NCBI GenBank assembly: GCA_023388195.1
Contig: JAEWGR010000084.1
Location: 1-64,000, forward strand
Origin: Bacillota bacterium
GTDB lineage: Bacteria > Bacillota > Negativicutes > Sporomusales > Sporomusaceae
Reading direction: 5' to 3'
DNA: 64,000 bases
Positions 24,633-33,394 of the stretch are shown one piece after another (the stretch's first letter is position 1; the number at the start of each line of letters is the position of its first letter). The notes beneath the pieces are model-generated. The model had not been told where the DNA came from. It was given only the letters and a program-made list of their open reading frames with translations, and did not search any database. The position numbers and the translations under genes were made by a program.

Positions 24633-27293
24633 TTACAGGCGCGTTATATATTCCAGGCGCTCCCTGATAGCGGTTTGCTTTTCTAAATACTCGGCCTGTT
24701 TGGCCTTTTCCTTATCAATAACCTCGACCGGAGCTTTGGCAGTAAAACCCGGGTTATTAAGCTTGCCGGCAATACGGGCCACTTCTTTGTCCAGGTTATC
24801 CAATTCCTTATTCAGACGGGCTGTCTCTTTTTCGATATCAATAAGGCCCTTAAGCGGCAGATAGATCTCAACCCCGCTGATAACTGCTGTCATGGCGTTC
24901 TCCGGTGTCGCCCCGTCAATGGCAAGAATGCTGACAGGTTCAGCAGCAGCCAGGGTCTTGATATAGCCAAGATTAGCCTCAAGCGGTCCCTTTAGGTCTG
25001 CGGCGGTAATCTTGAGTATTACCTCACTCTTCTTGCCGGGATGCACGTTGACCTCGGCCCGCATATTGCGCACTGCCTTAATCGTTTCCATAATAACGCC
25101 CATCAGTTGCTCATCCTGAGCGCTAGCCAATTCAGGTTCCGCCAGCGGCCAGCTCGCAGTCATAATACTGATCCCCTGATGGGGCAGACTCTGCCAGATA
25201 TCTTCGGTAATAAAGGGCATAAAGGGATGCAGTAGTTTCAGGGTATTGCCAAGAACATACTGCAGAACATGCTGAGCCACCTGACGGCTGACTGCATCTT
25301 CTTTATTATAAAGCCGTCCTTTGGCAAGCTCTATATACCAATCACAAAATTCATTCCAGATAAATTCGTAAACCGTCCGGGCTGCTTCACCCAGTTCAAA
25401 ACGCTCCAGGTTGCCGGTCACCTCAGCAACCGTAGTATTATATCTGCTTAAAATCCAGCGATCTGCGGTTGTGTAGGCTTTCGGATCTGGTGAAAATTCC
25501 GGGTCAAAGCCGTCCAGATTCATAAGCACAAAACGCGAGGCATTCCAAATTTTATTAGCGAAATTGCGGCTCGATTCCACCCGTTCCCAATAGAACCGCA
25601 TATCATTGCCTGGCGTATTGCCGGTAATCAGCATAAACCGCAGCGTATCGGCGCCATATTTCTCAATAACTTCCAGTGGATCAATCCCATTGCCCAATGA
25701 TTTACTCATCTTCCGTCCCTGGCTGTCCCGTACCAGACCGTGAATAAATACATGATTAAAGGGGATCTCCTGCTGAAATTTCAGTCCCATCATCATCATG
25801 CGGGCTACCCAGAAAAAAATAATATCATACCCGGTAACCAACACACTTGTCGGATAAAACTGTTTAAGTTCCGCCGTGTCCTCCGGCCACCCCATGGTTG
25901 AAAACGGCCACAACGCCGAACTAAACCATGTATCAAGCACATCAGGATCTTGTTCAACCGCCCCGCCGCATTTGGGGCAAACGGCAATATCACACCTCGA
26001 TACGGTAACCTCCCCGCAGGCACAATACCAGGCAGGAATCCGATGGCCCCACCAGATTTGCCGGGATATACACCAGTCACGGATATTATCCAGCCAGTTT
26101 GTATAAATCTTAGTAAACCGGTCAGGCACAAACTGAGTTCTGCCTTCGGTAACCGCAGCGACTGCAGGCTTAGCCAGCGGCTCCATCTTAACAAACCACT
26201 GCTTAGACACCAATGGTTCAATAACGGTGCTGCAGCGCTGGCAATGACCGACAGCATGGCTATGTTCATCAATTTTCACAAGGTAGCCTTGCTCTTTAAG
26301 GTCATTAAGCAGGGATTTACGGCATTCATAACGATCCATACCCGCATATTTGCCGGTATCGGCGGCCATGGTGCCATCAGGGTTTATCACTACAATCTCA
26401 GGCAGCTTATGTCTGAGGCCCATATCAAAGTCATTAGGGTCGTGGGCAGGGGTGATCTTAACTGCACCGGTACCAAACGCCGGGTCAACATAGTCATCAG
26501 CAACAATTGGCAGACGGCGCCCCAGCATTGGCAGTATCAGATACATTCCGGCTAAATGACGATAACGTTCATCCTCCGGATGTACGGCAACGCCACTGTC
26601 ACCCAGAATCGTTTCCGGGCGCGTGGTAGCTACTGTTACATATTCGCCGTCAGCCCCTTCCACCGGATAACGGACATGGTATAAATGCCCCGGTTTCTCT
26701 TCATGCTCAACCTCAATATCACTAAGGGCGGTATTGCAGCGCGGACACCAGTTCGTAATGCGGTTGCCCTGGTAAATAAGCCCTTGCTCATACAGGGTAA
26801 CAAATACTTCCCGTACAGCAGCTGAGCAGCCTTCATCCATCGTAAAGCGCTCCCGCTCCCAGTCGCAGGACGCCCCTAAACGCTTCAGCTGATTGATGAT
26901 ACGGCTGCCGTACTGGGCTTTCCACTCCCAGACCCGCTCGATAAACACGTCCCGCCCAAGATCGTAACGGGTTTTGCCCTCCTGGGCAAGAACTTCTTCA
27001 ACCTTGATCTGCGTGGCAATACCGGCATGGTCGGTTCCTGGCATCCATAGCGTGTTGCATCCTTGTAAGCGTTTGAAGCGGATAAGAATATCCTGCAGGG
27101 TGTTGTCAAGCGCATGCCCCATATGCAGCTGCCCGGTTACATTAGGCGGCGGAATAACAATACTGTATGGAGTCTGATCAGTATTGACTTCAGCATGAAA
27201 TAACCGGTTGTCTTCCCAAAATTTATACCACTTGGCCTCAACGGCTTGGGGGTCATACACAGTAGCAATCGTATTTACCTGTTTTTCTTCCAT
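24633..27293 (-). CDS. valS: Valyl-tRNA synthetase
   Basis: 886-residue class Ia synthetase. HIGH motif as HMGH in PPNVTGQLHMGHALDN (residues about 48-63), editing domain with TTRPETILGDSGVAV, KMSKS motif GRKMSKSLGNG near residue 530, anticodon domain and a C-terminal coiled coil (IDIEKETARLNKEL...). Length and layout match the family. Its leader has a T-box, so expression rises when tRNA-Val is uncharged. Confidence 0.97.
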   Translation of the reverse strand: MEEKQVNTIATVYDPQAVEAKWYKFWEDNRLFHAEVNTDQTPYSIVIPPPNVTGQLHMGHALDNTLQDILIRFKRLQGCNTLWMPGTDHAGIATQIKVEEVLAQEGKTRYDLGRDVFIERVWEWKAQYGSRIINQLKRLGASCDWERERFTMDEGCSAAVREVFVTLYEQGLIYQGNRITNWCPRCNTALSDIEVEHEEKPGHLYHVRYPVEGADGEYVTVATTRPETILGDSGVAVHPEDERYRHLAGMYLILPMLGRRLPIVADDYVDPAFGTGAVKITPAHDPNDFDMGLRHKLPEIVVINPDGTMAADTGKYAGMDRYECRKSLLNDLKEQGYLVKIDEHSHAVGHCQRCSTVIEPLVSKQWFVKMEPLAKPAVAAVTEGRTQFVPDRFTKIYTNWLDNIRDWCISRQIWWGHRIPAWYCACGEVTVSRCDIAVCPKCGGAVEQDPDVLDTWFSSALWPFSTMGWPEDTAELKQFYPTSVLVTGYDIIFFWVARMMMMGLKFQQEIPFNHVFIHGLVRDSQGRKMSKSLGNGIDPLEVIEKYGADTLRFMLITGNTPGNDMRFYWERVESSRNFANKIWNASRFVLMNLDGFDPEFSPDPKAYTTADRWILSRYNTTVAEVTGNLERFELGEAARTVYEFIWNEFCDWYIELAKGRLYNKEDAVSRQVAQHVLQYVLGNTLKLLHPFMPFITEDIWQSLPHQGISIMTASWPLAEPELASAQDEQLMGVIMETIKAVRNMRAEVNVHPGKKSEVILKITAADLKGPLEANLGYIKTLAAAEPVSILAIDGATPENAMTAVISGVEIYLPLKGLIDIEKETARLNKELDNLDKEVARIAGKLNNPGFTAKAPVEVIDKEKAKQAEYLEKQTAIRERLEYITRL

Positions 27294-27580
27294 ATATCCT
27301 CCTTGAATTATAACGTGCTAAAAATAAAAAGCCCTTTTGTCCCCTAAGGACGAAAGGGCTTAACTTCCGCGGTACCACCTTGATTTCCGGCCCATACTCC
27401 GCACCGGACTCTTACTATGCCGTAACGTGACACAACGGCCAGACCTACTACTTTCAGTCCGGCAGCTCAGAGATGACCTTCTGTTAACACGTCACTGAAA
27501 GACCTTGCAGCCGGAGGGTCTTCTCTCTGACCAGGCGTATCAACCTACTCTTCTCATCATTGCAACCAGTGTATACAATT
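27294..27580 (-). ncRNA. T-box leader riboswitch of valS
   Basis: The conserved T-box sequence AAGGTGGTACCGCGG lies at 27367-27381 (minus), just before the terminator hairpin, and Stem I-like elements (AGAAGAGTAGG, AGAGAG, GGCTGCAAGG) lie at about 27500-27560. A GUC at 27475-27477 (GAAGGUCAUC) is a plausible valine specifier, but I did not fold Stem I to prove it. The leader fills the 27294-27580 interval. Confidence 0.92.
27320..27362 (-). terminator. T-box terminator hairpin of valS
   Basis: AAGCCCTTTCGTCC and GGACAAAAGGGCTT pair (27347-27362 with 27329-27344) and are followed by TTTTTATTTTT on the minus strand. The left arm competes with the antiterminator formed by the T-box bulge just upstream. 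Confidence 0.9.
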
Positions 27581-27586
27581 GCTTTT

Positions 27587-27615
27587 ATTATACTGGCTCA
27601 CATGGACAGTGTCAA
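27587..27615 (-). promoter_or_regulatory. Consensus sigma-A promoter for the valS T-box transcript
   Basis: TTGACA (27610-27615) and TATAAT (27587-27592) are both perfect and separated by 17 bases on the minus strand, placing the start near 27580, right before the T-box leader. Confidence 0.9.
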
Positions 27616-27732
27616 GTTTTGGGAGTTGTTATCGATTCTAAAATTCTCCTTTTTTCTATTCGGCATAATATTCTTGCCATTCAGAATTATTTGTTGGTAT
27701 TCAGCCGCAGTAGTGATTAAAATAACAAGCAA

Positions 27733-27761
27733 GTACTATCTTTTTAAGCTACTGATAGTAC
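27733..27761 (+). promoter_or_regulatory. Inverted repeat upstream of focA ribosome site
   Basis: GTACTATC (27733-27740) and GATAGTAC (27754-27761) form an 8-bp stem with a 13-base loop, four bases before the AAGGAGG that serves focA. It could be an operator or an RNA hairpin that affects translation. From 27616 to 27732 I see only AT-rich sequence with no clear promoter. Confidence 0.45.
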
Positions 27762-27777
27762 AAAAAGGAGGAATGGG

Positions 27778-28653
27778 ATGAGCAATTATAACTACTGTAC
27801 ACCGAAAGAAATTACCCAGAACACGTTAGAGGTTGGGTTGGTTAAGTCCCGGATGGACATAACCAAGATGGTGTTATTAGGGGTATTGGCAGGAGCCTAC
27901 ATTGGCTTTGGCGCTGAAGGATCAACAATGGCAACCCACGACATCCCCAGTCTTGGCCTAGGCCGTTTTCTCGGTGGCGCTATTTTTGCCACCGGGTTGA
28001 TGATGGTAATTATTTGTGGTGCCGAACTCTTTACCGGCAATGTGTTAATCACAATCGGTGTCCTGGAAAAACGGGTCAGTGTATTCACTATGCTGCAAAA
28101 CTGGTTCTGGGTATATGGCGGCAATTTGATCGGTTCCCTATTAATTGCCTATTTTATGTACGCTTCAAATCTTTGGTCCTTTAATAATTCGCTGCATGGC
28201 GCCTATGTCCTCAAGATCGCCGTCGGTAAGGTAAGCCTGACCTTCTATGAGGCTTTCATCAGAGGCATTATGTGTAACTGGCTGGTATGTCTGGCGGTCT
28301 GGATGGCTTACTCGGCCAAAGATATTGTCGGCAAGGTGTGGGGCATTTTCTTCCCGATCATGTTGTTTGTGACAAGCAATTTTGAGCATAGCATCGCCAA
28401 TATGTATTATCTGACTGCCGGTTTATTGGCCAAAAGCGTACCCGCTTTAGCAGAAGCCAGTCATTTGGGGGCCAAATTAAACATGCTGAATCTGGAAACC
28501 ATTATCATCGGCAATCTGCTGCCGGTAACGCTAGGCAACATTGTCGGCGGCGCCTTCTTTGTCGGCTCCTATTATTGGTACTGTTATATGCGGGCCCCTG
28601 GTGCCGCACCGGTAACCGCAGCCGAAAACAGTGAAACGCTCTGCATAAAATAA
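27778..28653 (+). CDS. focA: Formate/nitrite transporter family channel
   Basis: 291-residue FNT-family protein with six predicted membrane helices. Family segments include GVLAGAYIGFGAEGSTMA (near residue 35), GAELFTGNVLI (near residue 82, the conserved omega-loop/ELFTGN block), GIMCNWLVCLAVWMA (near 163) and GNLLPVTLGNIVGGAFFVG (near 245). It should pass formate, given that formate dehydrogenase genes follow. AAAAGGAGG precedes the ATG. It is one of only two plus-strand genes here. Confidence 0.93.
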   Translation: MSNYNYCTPKEITQNTLEVGLVKSRMDITKMVLLGVLAGAYIGFGAEGSTMATHDIPSLGLGRFLGGAIFATGLMMVIICGAELFTGNVLITIGVLEKRVSVFTMLQNWFWVYGGNLIGSLLIAYFMYASNLWSFNNSLHGAYVLKIAVGKVSLTFYEAFIRGIMCNWLVCLAVWMAYSAKDIVGKVWGIFFPIMLFVTSNFEHSIANMYYLTAGLLAKSVPALAEASHLGAKLNMLNLETIIIGNLLPVTLGNIVGGAFFVGSYYWYCYMRAPGAAPVTAAENSETLCIK

Positions 28654-28670
28654 ATTAGTCTCGCAACAGC

Positions 28671-28739
28671 TAAAGCCCTTTCATCCGCATAGATAAATCC
28701 GTTTTAGGATTCAGCCTATGACTGGATGAAAGGGCTTAG
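28671..28739. terminator. Long hairpin between convergent focA and mobA
   Basis: AAGCCCTTTCATCC is matched by GGATGAAAGGGCTT some 40 bases on, with further inner pairing (CATAG/CTATG and AATCC/GGATT). It stands between two converging genes, as bidirectional terminators do, but neither side has a clear T-tract, so termination may be weak or protein-aided. Confidence 0.55.
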
Positions 28740-28747
28740 CTGCCGGC

Positions 28748-29386
28748 TTACAAATGCAACTTACCGAGATAATCTCTGGCATTAGCCAGCTCTTCGGCAG
28801 TATTAATATTCAGAAAACAATATTCCGGTACCTGCAGCCTATTGATTTCAGCCTGATCAATGTAAACAACATGTACCTCATCGAAAAAAGACTTCACACT
28901 TCGCCGGTCGTTCTTTAAATAGGTTGAAATGACCGGCAAACACTGTTTTGAATAAATGGCATGCAGAGGTTCTACCCTGTTTTCCAGGCGGGGAATAAGA
29001 ATATCTTCCTTGTCCAGCCGGTTAATCATATAGTGCACCATTTTCTTATCAATAAACGGCATATCGCAGGCAAAAACAAATATATAAGGGGTGGCAGCTT
29101 TAATTAACCCGGCCTGTATTCCTCCCAGCGGCCCCTTATCTTTTGTAATATCCTCAACCATCTCACAGCCTAAATAACGGTACTCAGCAAATTGATTAGT
29201 GATAAGAACCGGTGTCTTATTAAAAAAATCCGTGACCTTCTGGATTACAACCTCGATCAGCGGCCGGGAATCCAATTTTACAAAAGATTTATTGGTACCC
29301 ATTCGCTGACTCTTGCCGCCCGCTAATATGAAGGGAGTAATCAGGCTGCACCACTGGGATTTAGTTTCACATTCACTCAAAGTCAT
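28748..29386 (-). CDS. mobA: Molybdenum cofactor guanylyltransferase
   Basis: 212-residue nucleotidyltransferase that turns molybdopterin into its guanine dinucleotide form, used by formate dehydrogenases. Features: FILAGGKSQRMGTNKSF GTP loop (near residue 20), DITKDKGPLGGIQAGL, VFACDMPFIDK metal-binding Asp. Its divergent neighbour is fdhA, so the pair is a natural functional unit. A consensus promoter lies 33-62 bases before it. Confidence 0.93.
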   Translation of the reverse strand: MTLSECETKSQWCSLITPFILAGGKSQRMGTNKSFVKLDSRPLIEVVIQKVTDFFNKTPVLITNQFAEYRYLGCEMVEDITKDKGPLGGIQAGLIKAATPYIFVFACDMPFIDKKMVHYMINRLDKEDILIPRLENRVEPLHAIYSKQCLPVISTYLKNDRRSVKSFFDEVHVVYIDQAEINRLQVPEYCFLNINTAEELANARDYLGKLHL

Positions 29387-29418
29387 AGCGCTCCAATATC
29401 TAAGCAGAATTTGACTTT

Positions 29419-29448
29419 ATTATAATAAGAGTGTAACAATTAAGTCAA
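29419..29448 (-). promoter_or_regulatory. Sigma-A promoter of mobA
   Basis: TTGACT (29443-29448) and TATAAT (29419-29424), separated by 18 bases on the minus strand. The start of transcription would be near 29412, giving a leader of about 26 bases. The divergent fdhA promoter is less clear; TTGACT at 29462-29467 is a possible -35 for it. Confidence 0.75.
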
Positions 29449-29459
29449 CATCTGTAACA
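29432..29459. repeat. Direct repeat TGTAACA at the mobA-fdhA divergent promoter
   Basis: TGTAACA occurs at 29432-29438 and 29453-29459, exactly 21 bases apart (two helical turns), one copy inside the mobA promoter spacer and one just upstream. This is a typical layout for a dimeric regulator. An inverted AGCTGTT/AACAGCT lies close by at 29480-29502. Confidence 0.5.
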
Positions 29460-29673
29460 CATTGACTTCTTACAAAATCAGCTGTTAATAAAATAAACAG
29501 CTATATTGGCTGATCAATCACCAAAATTAATATCATTTATACAAAATATTTGGTAAAATATATGAATAAGTTATTCAGGCCTGAAAGGAGGCAAGAATAC
29601 GTTATACTTTCCGCTAACCTGCTCAAAGTAGCAAAAACATTTTATTCCACCACAAGGAGAGTGAACACAGTAC

Positions 29674-32358
29674 ATGATCAAATTGACAATTGACGGGCAA
29701 ATCATTGAAACCGAGGAAGGCTCTACGGTCCTGGAAGCAGCCCGCAAGGCCGGCGTCCAGATCCCGACCTTATGCCACCTTGCCGACTTAACCCCGGAGG
29801 GGGCCTGCAGAGTCTGTGTTGTCGAAGTGGAAGGCGCACGCGGCTTGGTTACGGCGTGTACTTATCCAGTATCAGCGGGATTGGTTGTGAGAACCAGTTC
29901 AGAAGCTATCCGTGAAGCCCGTAAAAGCGTAATTGAGCTTATGCTGGCCAACCACCCCCAGGACTGCCTTTCCTGTCAGCGCAACCTGGATTGTGAATTA
30001 CAAACGCTGGCCAACAATCTGGGTATCCGGGATATTCGTTTTAGCGGCGAACGCCGCCAATATGCGGTGGATGACAGCAACCCCTTTGTAATCAGGGACA
30101 ACAATAAATGCATCCTCTGCGGCCGCTGCGTCCGGGTTTGCCAGCAGGTACAATGCTGCGATGTCCTTGAGTGGACGAACCGGGGTTTTGATACAAAAAT
30201 AGCACCGGCTTTTGATGTACCCATGCCGGAATCAAGCTGCGTTTTTTGCGGTACTTGCGTATCCGCCTGCCCGGTAGGAGCACTAACGGAAAAACCGATG
30301 CGGAATGCGGGCTTACCGGATAAAAAAGTTAAAACAACCTGCCCCTTCTGCGGTGTCGGCTGCAACTTCGACCTGAATGTCAAAGACGATAAAGTGATTG
30401 GTGTAACCTCAAACCTAACCAGTGCGGTTAATGGCCGGCTCACTTGTGTAAAAGGCCGGTTTGGTATTGATTATGTCCACAGCCCGGAGCGTTTGACAAC
30501 ACCGTTAATCAAAAAAGACGGTGAGTTTGTGGAGGCTACCTGGGATGAAGCCCTGGACCTGATTGCCACCAAATTTACTGATATAAAAAACACCCATGGC
30601 GGCGATGCTTTAGCAGCCCTGAGTTCGGCCCGTTGTGTTAACGAAGAAAACTATCTGATGCAAAAATTCATGCGCGCAGTGATCGGCACCAACAATATTG
30701 ATCACTGCGCCCGTACCTGACACGCTCCCACTGTGGCCGGTCTGGCCACCTCATTTGGCTCGGGAGCAATGACCAACTCCATTAATGAAATCCCTAATAG
30801 TAAGGTTTTATTTGTCATCGGCGCCAACCCGACAGAAGCCCATCCTGTTATTGGAGCCAAAATGCGCCAGGCACTCCGTAAAGGTGCTCAGCTGATTGTT
30901 GCTGATCCGCGCAAAACAGAACTCGCCGGCAAAGCCCATGTATGGCTGCGTTTAAAACCAGGCACAGATATTGCGCTTATTAACGGCTTAATGCATATAA
31001 TCCTCAAATCCGGCTGGCATGACCAGCAATTTATTGATTCCTGCACGGTTGATTTTGAGCAGGTAGCAGCAATTGTAGAAAAATACACGCCCGCCTATGT
31101 GGAAAATATCACAGGCGTACCCCAGCATTTATTAAGAGAAGCGGCCCGAGTCTATGGTACGGCCGAGCGGGCTCAGATCTTCTATACCCTGGGTATTACC
31201 GAGCATGTCTGCGGTACCGATAATGTTATGAGCCTTGCTAACCTAACAATGATGACTGGTAATATTGGCAAGCTGAACTCTGGTATAAACCCGATGCGCG
31301 GCCAGAATAATGTCCAGGGGGCCTGCGACCAGGGGGCATTGCCCAATGTATACTCCGGTTATCAGAAAGTCACCGACCCCAATGCCCGGGAAAAATTCGA
31401 AAAGTCCTGGCAGGTCAAACTATCGGCTAAGGTCGGCATGATGATCCCTGATATGTTTGATGCCGCCATTCGCGGCGACCTAAAAGCCATGTATGTTATG
31501 GGTGAGGATCCGGTCCTGACCGATTCTGACGCCCATCATGTTATAAAAGGCCTTAAACACCTTGATTTTCTCGTAGTCCAAAATTTATTTATGACAGAGA
31601 CTGCTAAATTGGCCGATGTTGTACTCCCCGGTGCCTCTTTTGCTGAGAAAGATGGTACTTTCACCAATACGGAACGCCGGGTACAGCGTGTCCGCCAAGC
31701 TATTAATCCAATTGGCAACAGCCGCCCTGACTGGCAGATTATTCGAGATTTATCGAATAAAATGGGCTATGCCATGACCTACACCCATCCGAGCGAAATC
31801 ATGGATGAAATGGCATCATTAAGTCCAATATATGCCGGCGTTTCTTATGAACGTATCGATGCGCAGGGTTTACAATGGCCTGTTCCTCATAAAGAACATC
31901 CAGGTACACAATACCTTCACGATGGCGGTAAATTCGCCTGCGGTTTAGGCGTGTTTAAGCCGATAGAGCATCAACCGCCTGGCGAATCACCTGACGCGGA
32001 TTATCCCTTCCTGCTGAGCACCGGGCGTATTCTCTACCATTATAATATTACTACACCCGGCTATTCCAAAACCCTCACTGATTATCGCTCAGAAGAACGG
32101 GTCATGATCCATCCTGATGATGCAAAACGCTTAGCTATTCAGGATATGGAGATGATAAAAATCTCATCCCGCAGGGGCCAGGTACAAGCTAAGTCCTGGG
32201 TAACAGATCGCGTCCCTCCTGGCGTTATCTGGATGTCCTTCCACTTTGCCGCCTGCCCGACTAACGAGATAACCAGCAGTGCGGTTGATAAAATAACAAA
32301 AACATATGAATATAAAGTGTGTGCTATAAAGGTTGAAAAAATTATAGCACCTGAGTAA
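29674..32358 (+). CDS. fdhA: Selenocysteine formate dehydrogenase with NuoG-like N-terminus
   Basis: 894-residue molybdo/tungsto-bis-MGD enzyme, CO2-formate interconversion. The in-frame TGA at 30718-30720 is residue 349 and should be Sec: it sits in the active-site context HCART-Sec-HAPTVAG and is followed by a SECIS-like hairpin. Domains: [2Fe-2S] (about 1-80), His-Cys3 cluster (HPQDCLSCQRNLDC), two [4Fe-4S] (CILCGRCVRVC, CVFCGTCVSACP), then the catalytic domain from CPFCGVGCNFDL (near 223) to the end. Size and layout resemble the NADP-linked FdhA of Moorella. No FdhB/NuoF subunit is adjacent, so its partner is unknown. AAGGAG precedes the ATG. Confidence 0.95.
30718..30749 (+). promoter_or_regulatory. 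UGA selenocysteine codon and bacterial SECIS hairpin of fdhA
   Basis: Twelve bases after the UGA, GTGGCC (30733-30738) and GGCCAC (30744-30749) pair around the loop GGTCT. The GGTC apical loop is the same as in the E. coli fdhF SECIS, and the distance is right for SelB-directed readthrough. Confidence 0.85.
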
Positions 32359-32370
32359 ACAAGGATAAAA

Positions 32371-32410
32371 ATCTGTGGCACTCACCGGAGCGCCACAGAT
32401 TTTTTTTTTG
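32371..32410 (+). terminator. Terminator of fdhA
   Basis: ATCTGTGGC and GCCACAGAT form a strong stem followed by ten T residues on the plus strand, 13 bases past the fdhA stop. Confidence 0.92.
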
Positions 32411-32439
32411 TTGTATCAGAATTTATAAGTTTTTAGAGG

Positions 32440-32860
32440 CTAAAAGTCCTGATAAACTGCAGAGAACTAATGCTCGGCTAGAGCAAAAGGCAGAAGCCCC
32501 CGCAACCCCGGTAACCCAGCGGCCATTGCCGGAAAAAGCGTTCCGCAGGAGAAAAGCCGGGCGGTATGCCGTTAAGAAATCCGCACTGTTTGAGCGTAGC
32601 GAGTTTGCGGATTTTAGGCATATCGCCCGGCTTTTCAGCTTTTGGAGGCTTCGGGCCTAGACTTTTTGCTTACTTTTGGGGCAATGTCAAAAGTAAGACA
32701 CCGCCCTTGCCTTCCCGATCAACTGACCGTGCAAAGCCCAAGGACTGCGCTAGCGGTTTTTCTTACATGATCAGAAAGTATATCGGTTTCTGATCATAAG
32801 TAAGAACGACTAAGGCTTCTGCCGGCGTCCTGAGGGACTTGGCACAAGCCAAGTCTTTTC
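32440..32860. repeat. Structured repeat-like intergenic element
   Basis: The space between converging fdhA and the HDCR cluster has no credible gene. It contains four strong hairpins: 32551-32636 (about 30 paired bases, GAAAAGCCGGGCG.. with an inner AAATCCGCA stem), 32669-32697 (CTTACTTTT/AAAAGTAAG), 32762-32804 (CTTAC..TGATCAGAAA/TTTCTGATCA..GTAAG) and 32836-32855 (GACTTGGC/GCCAAGTC, then TTTTCTTATT). GGCAGAAGCC (32489-32498) and its reverse complement (32814-32823) bracket 335 bases like terminal inverted repeats. It resembles a REP/MITE-type dispersed element. Confidence 0.6.
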
Positions 32861-32883
32861 TTATTACCTTGCCAGGCAGTTTT

Positions 32884-33390
32884 CTATACCGTTCTTATAG
32901 CCTTTGTACGTTTTTGTTTAATACTTTTTTCAATTTCCTCAGGCAAAACTACCGCCAGGGCTTTGGTCGGGCATTTTTTTACACACTGCGGCCCATCAGC
33001 TACTTCAATACACAAATCACATTTATAAGCAGTTGTTTGACAAGGTTTATCTTCAACCCGGGTTAGATATACGGCCCCAATCGGACAGGCCATGATACAG
33101 TTTTTACAGCCGACACATTTGTCGGCAAGCACATAAATGGCTTGACCGCGCTGTACAATTGCTTTTTCCGGGCAGGCTTCCGCACAGGGCGCATCCTCAC
33201 ATTGGCGACACTGGACAGGAACACTGATATCTTCTGTTTTTACCACCGACAAGCGGGGCACAAATGGTACAGCCTTGATCGCTTCTGTGCCGAGCGCTTT
33301 TTGGGTGTGCGCCATAACACAGGCAATTTCACAGGTACGGCAGCCGATGCATAAGTCGGGGTTACCGATAACAAAAGCAGTATTCAGCAT
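32884..33390 (-). CDS. hycB: HycB-like four-cluster ferredoxin of HDCR
   Basis: 168-residue polyferredoxin with four [4Fe-4S] motifs: CIGCRTCEIAC, CRQCEDAPCAEACP, CVGCKNCIMACP and CDLC...CVKKCP. It is the electron-wire type subunit that forms filaments between formate dehydrogenase and hydrogenase in hydrogen-dependent CO2 reductase. It lies four bases after hydA2. The other HycB-like gene, at 34778, is a paralogue. GGAGGGG precedes the ATG. Confidence 0.9.
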   Translation of the reverse strand: MLNTAFVIGNPDLCIGCRTCEIACVMAHTQKALGTEAIKAVPFVPRLSVVKTEDISVPVQCRQCEDAPCAEACPEKAIVQRGQAIYVLADKCVGCKNCIMACPIGAVYLTRVEDKPCQTTAYKCDLCIEVADGPQCVKKCPTKALAVVLPEEIEKSIKQKRTKAIRTV

Positions 33391-33394
33391 TATC

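Noticed and set aside
30718..30720. Stop codon splitting fdhA into two reading frames
   Set aside because: The TGA sits at the active-site Sec position with the frame kept on both sides and a GGTCT-loop hairpin after it, so it is read as selenocysteine and not as a nonsense mutation.
32566..32793. 75-residue plus-strand frame in the repeat element
   Set aside because: It runs through the hairpins, and its composition follows the repeats; no ribosome site.
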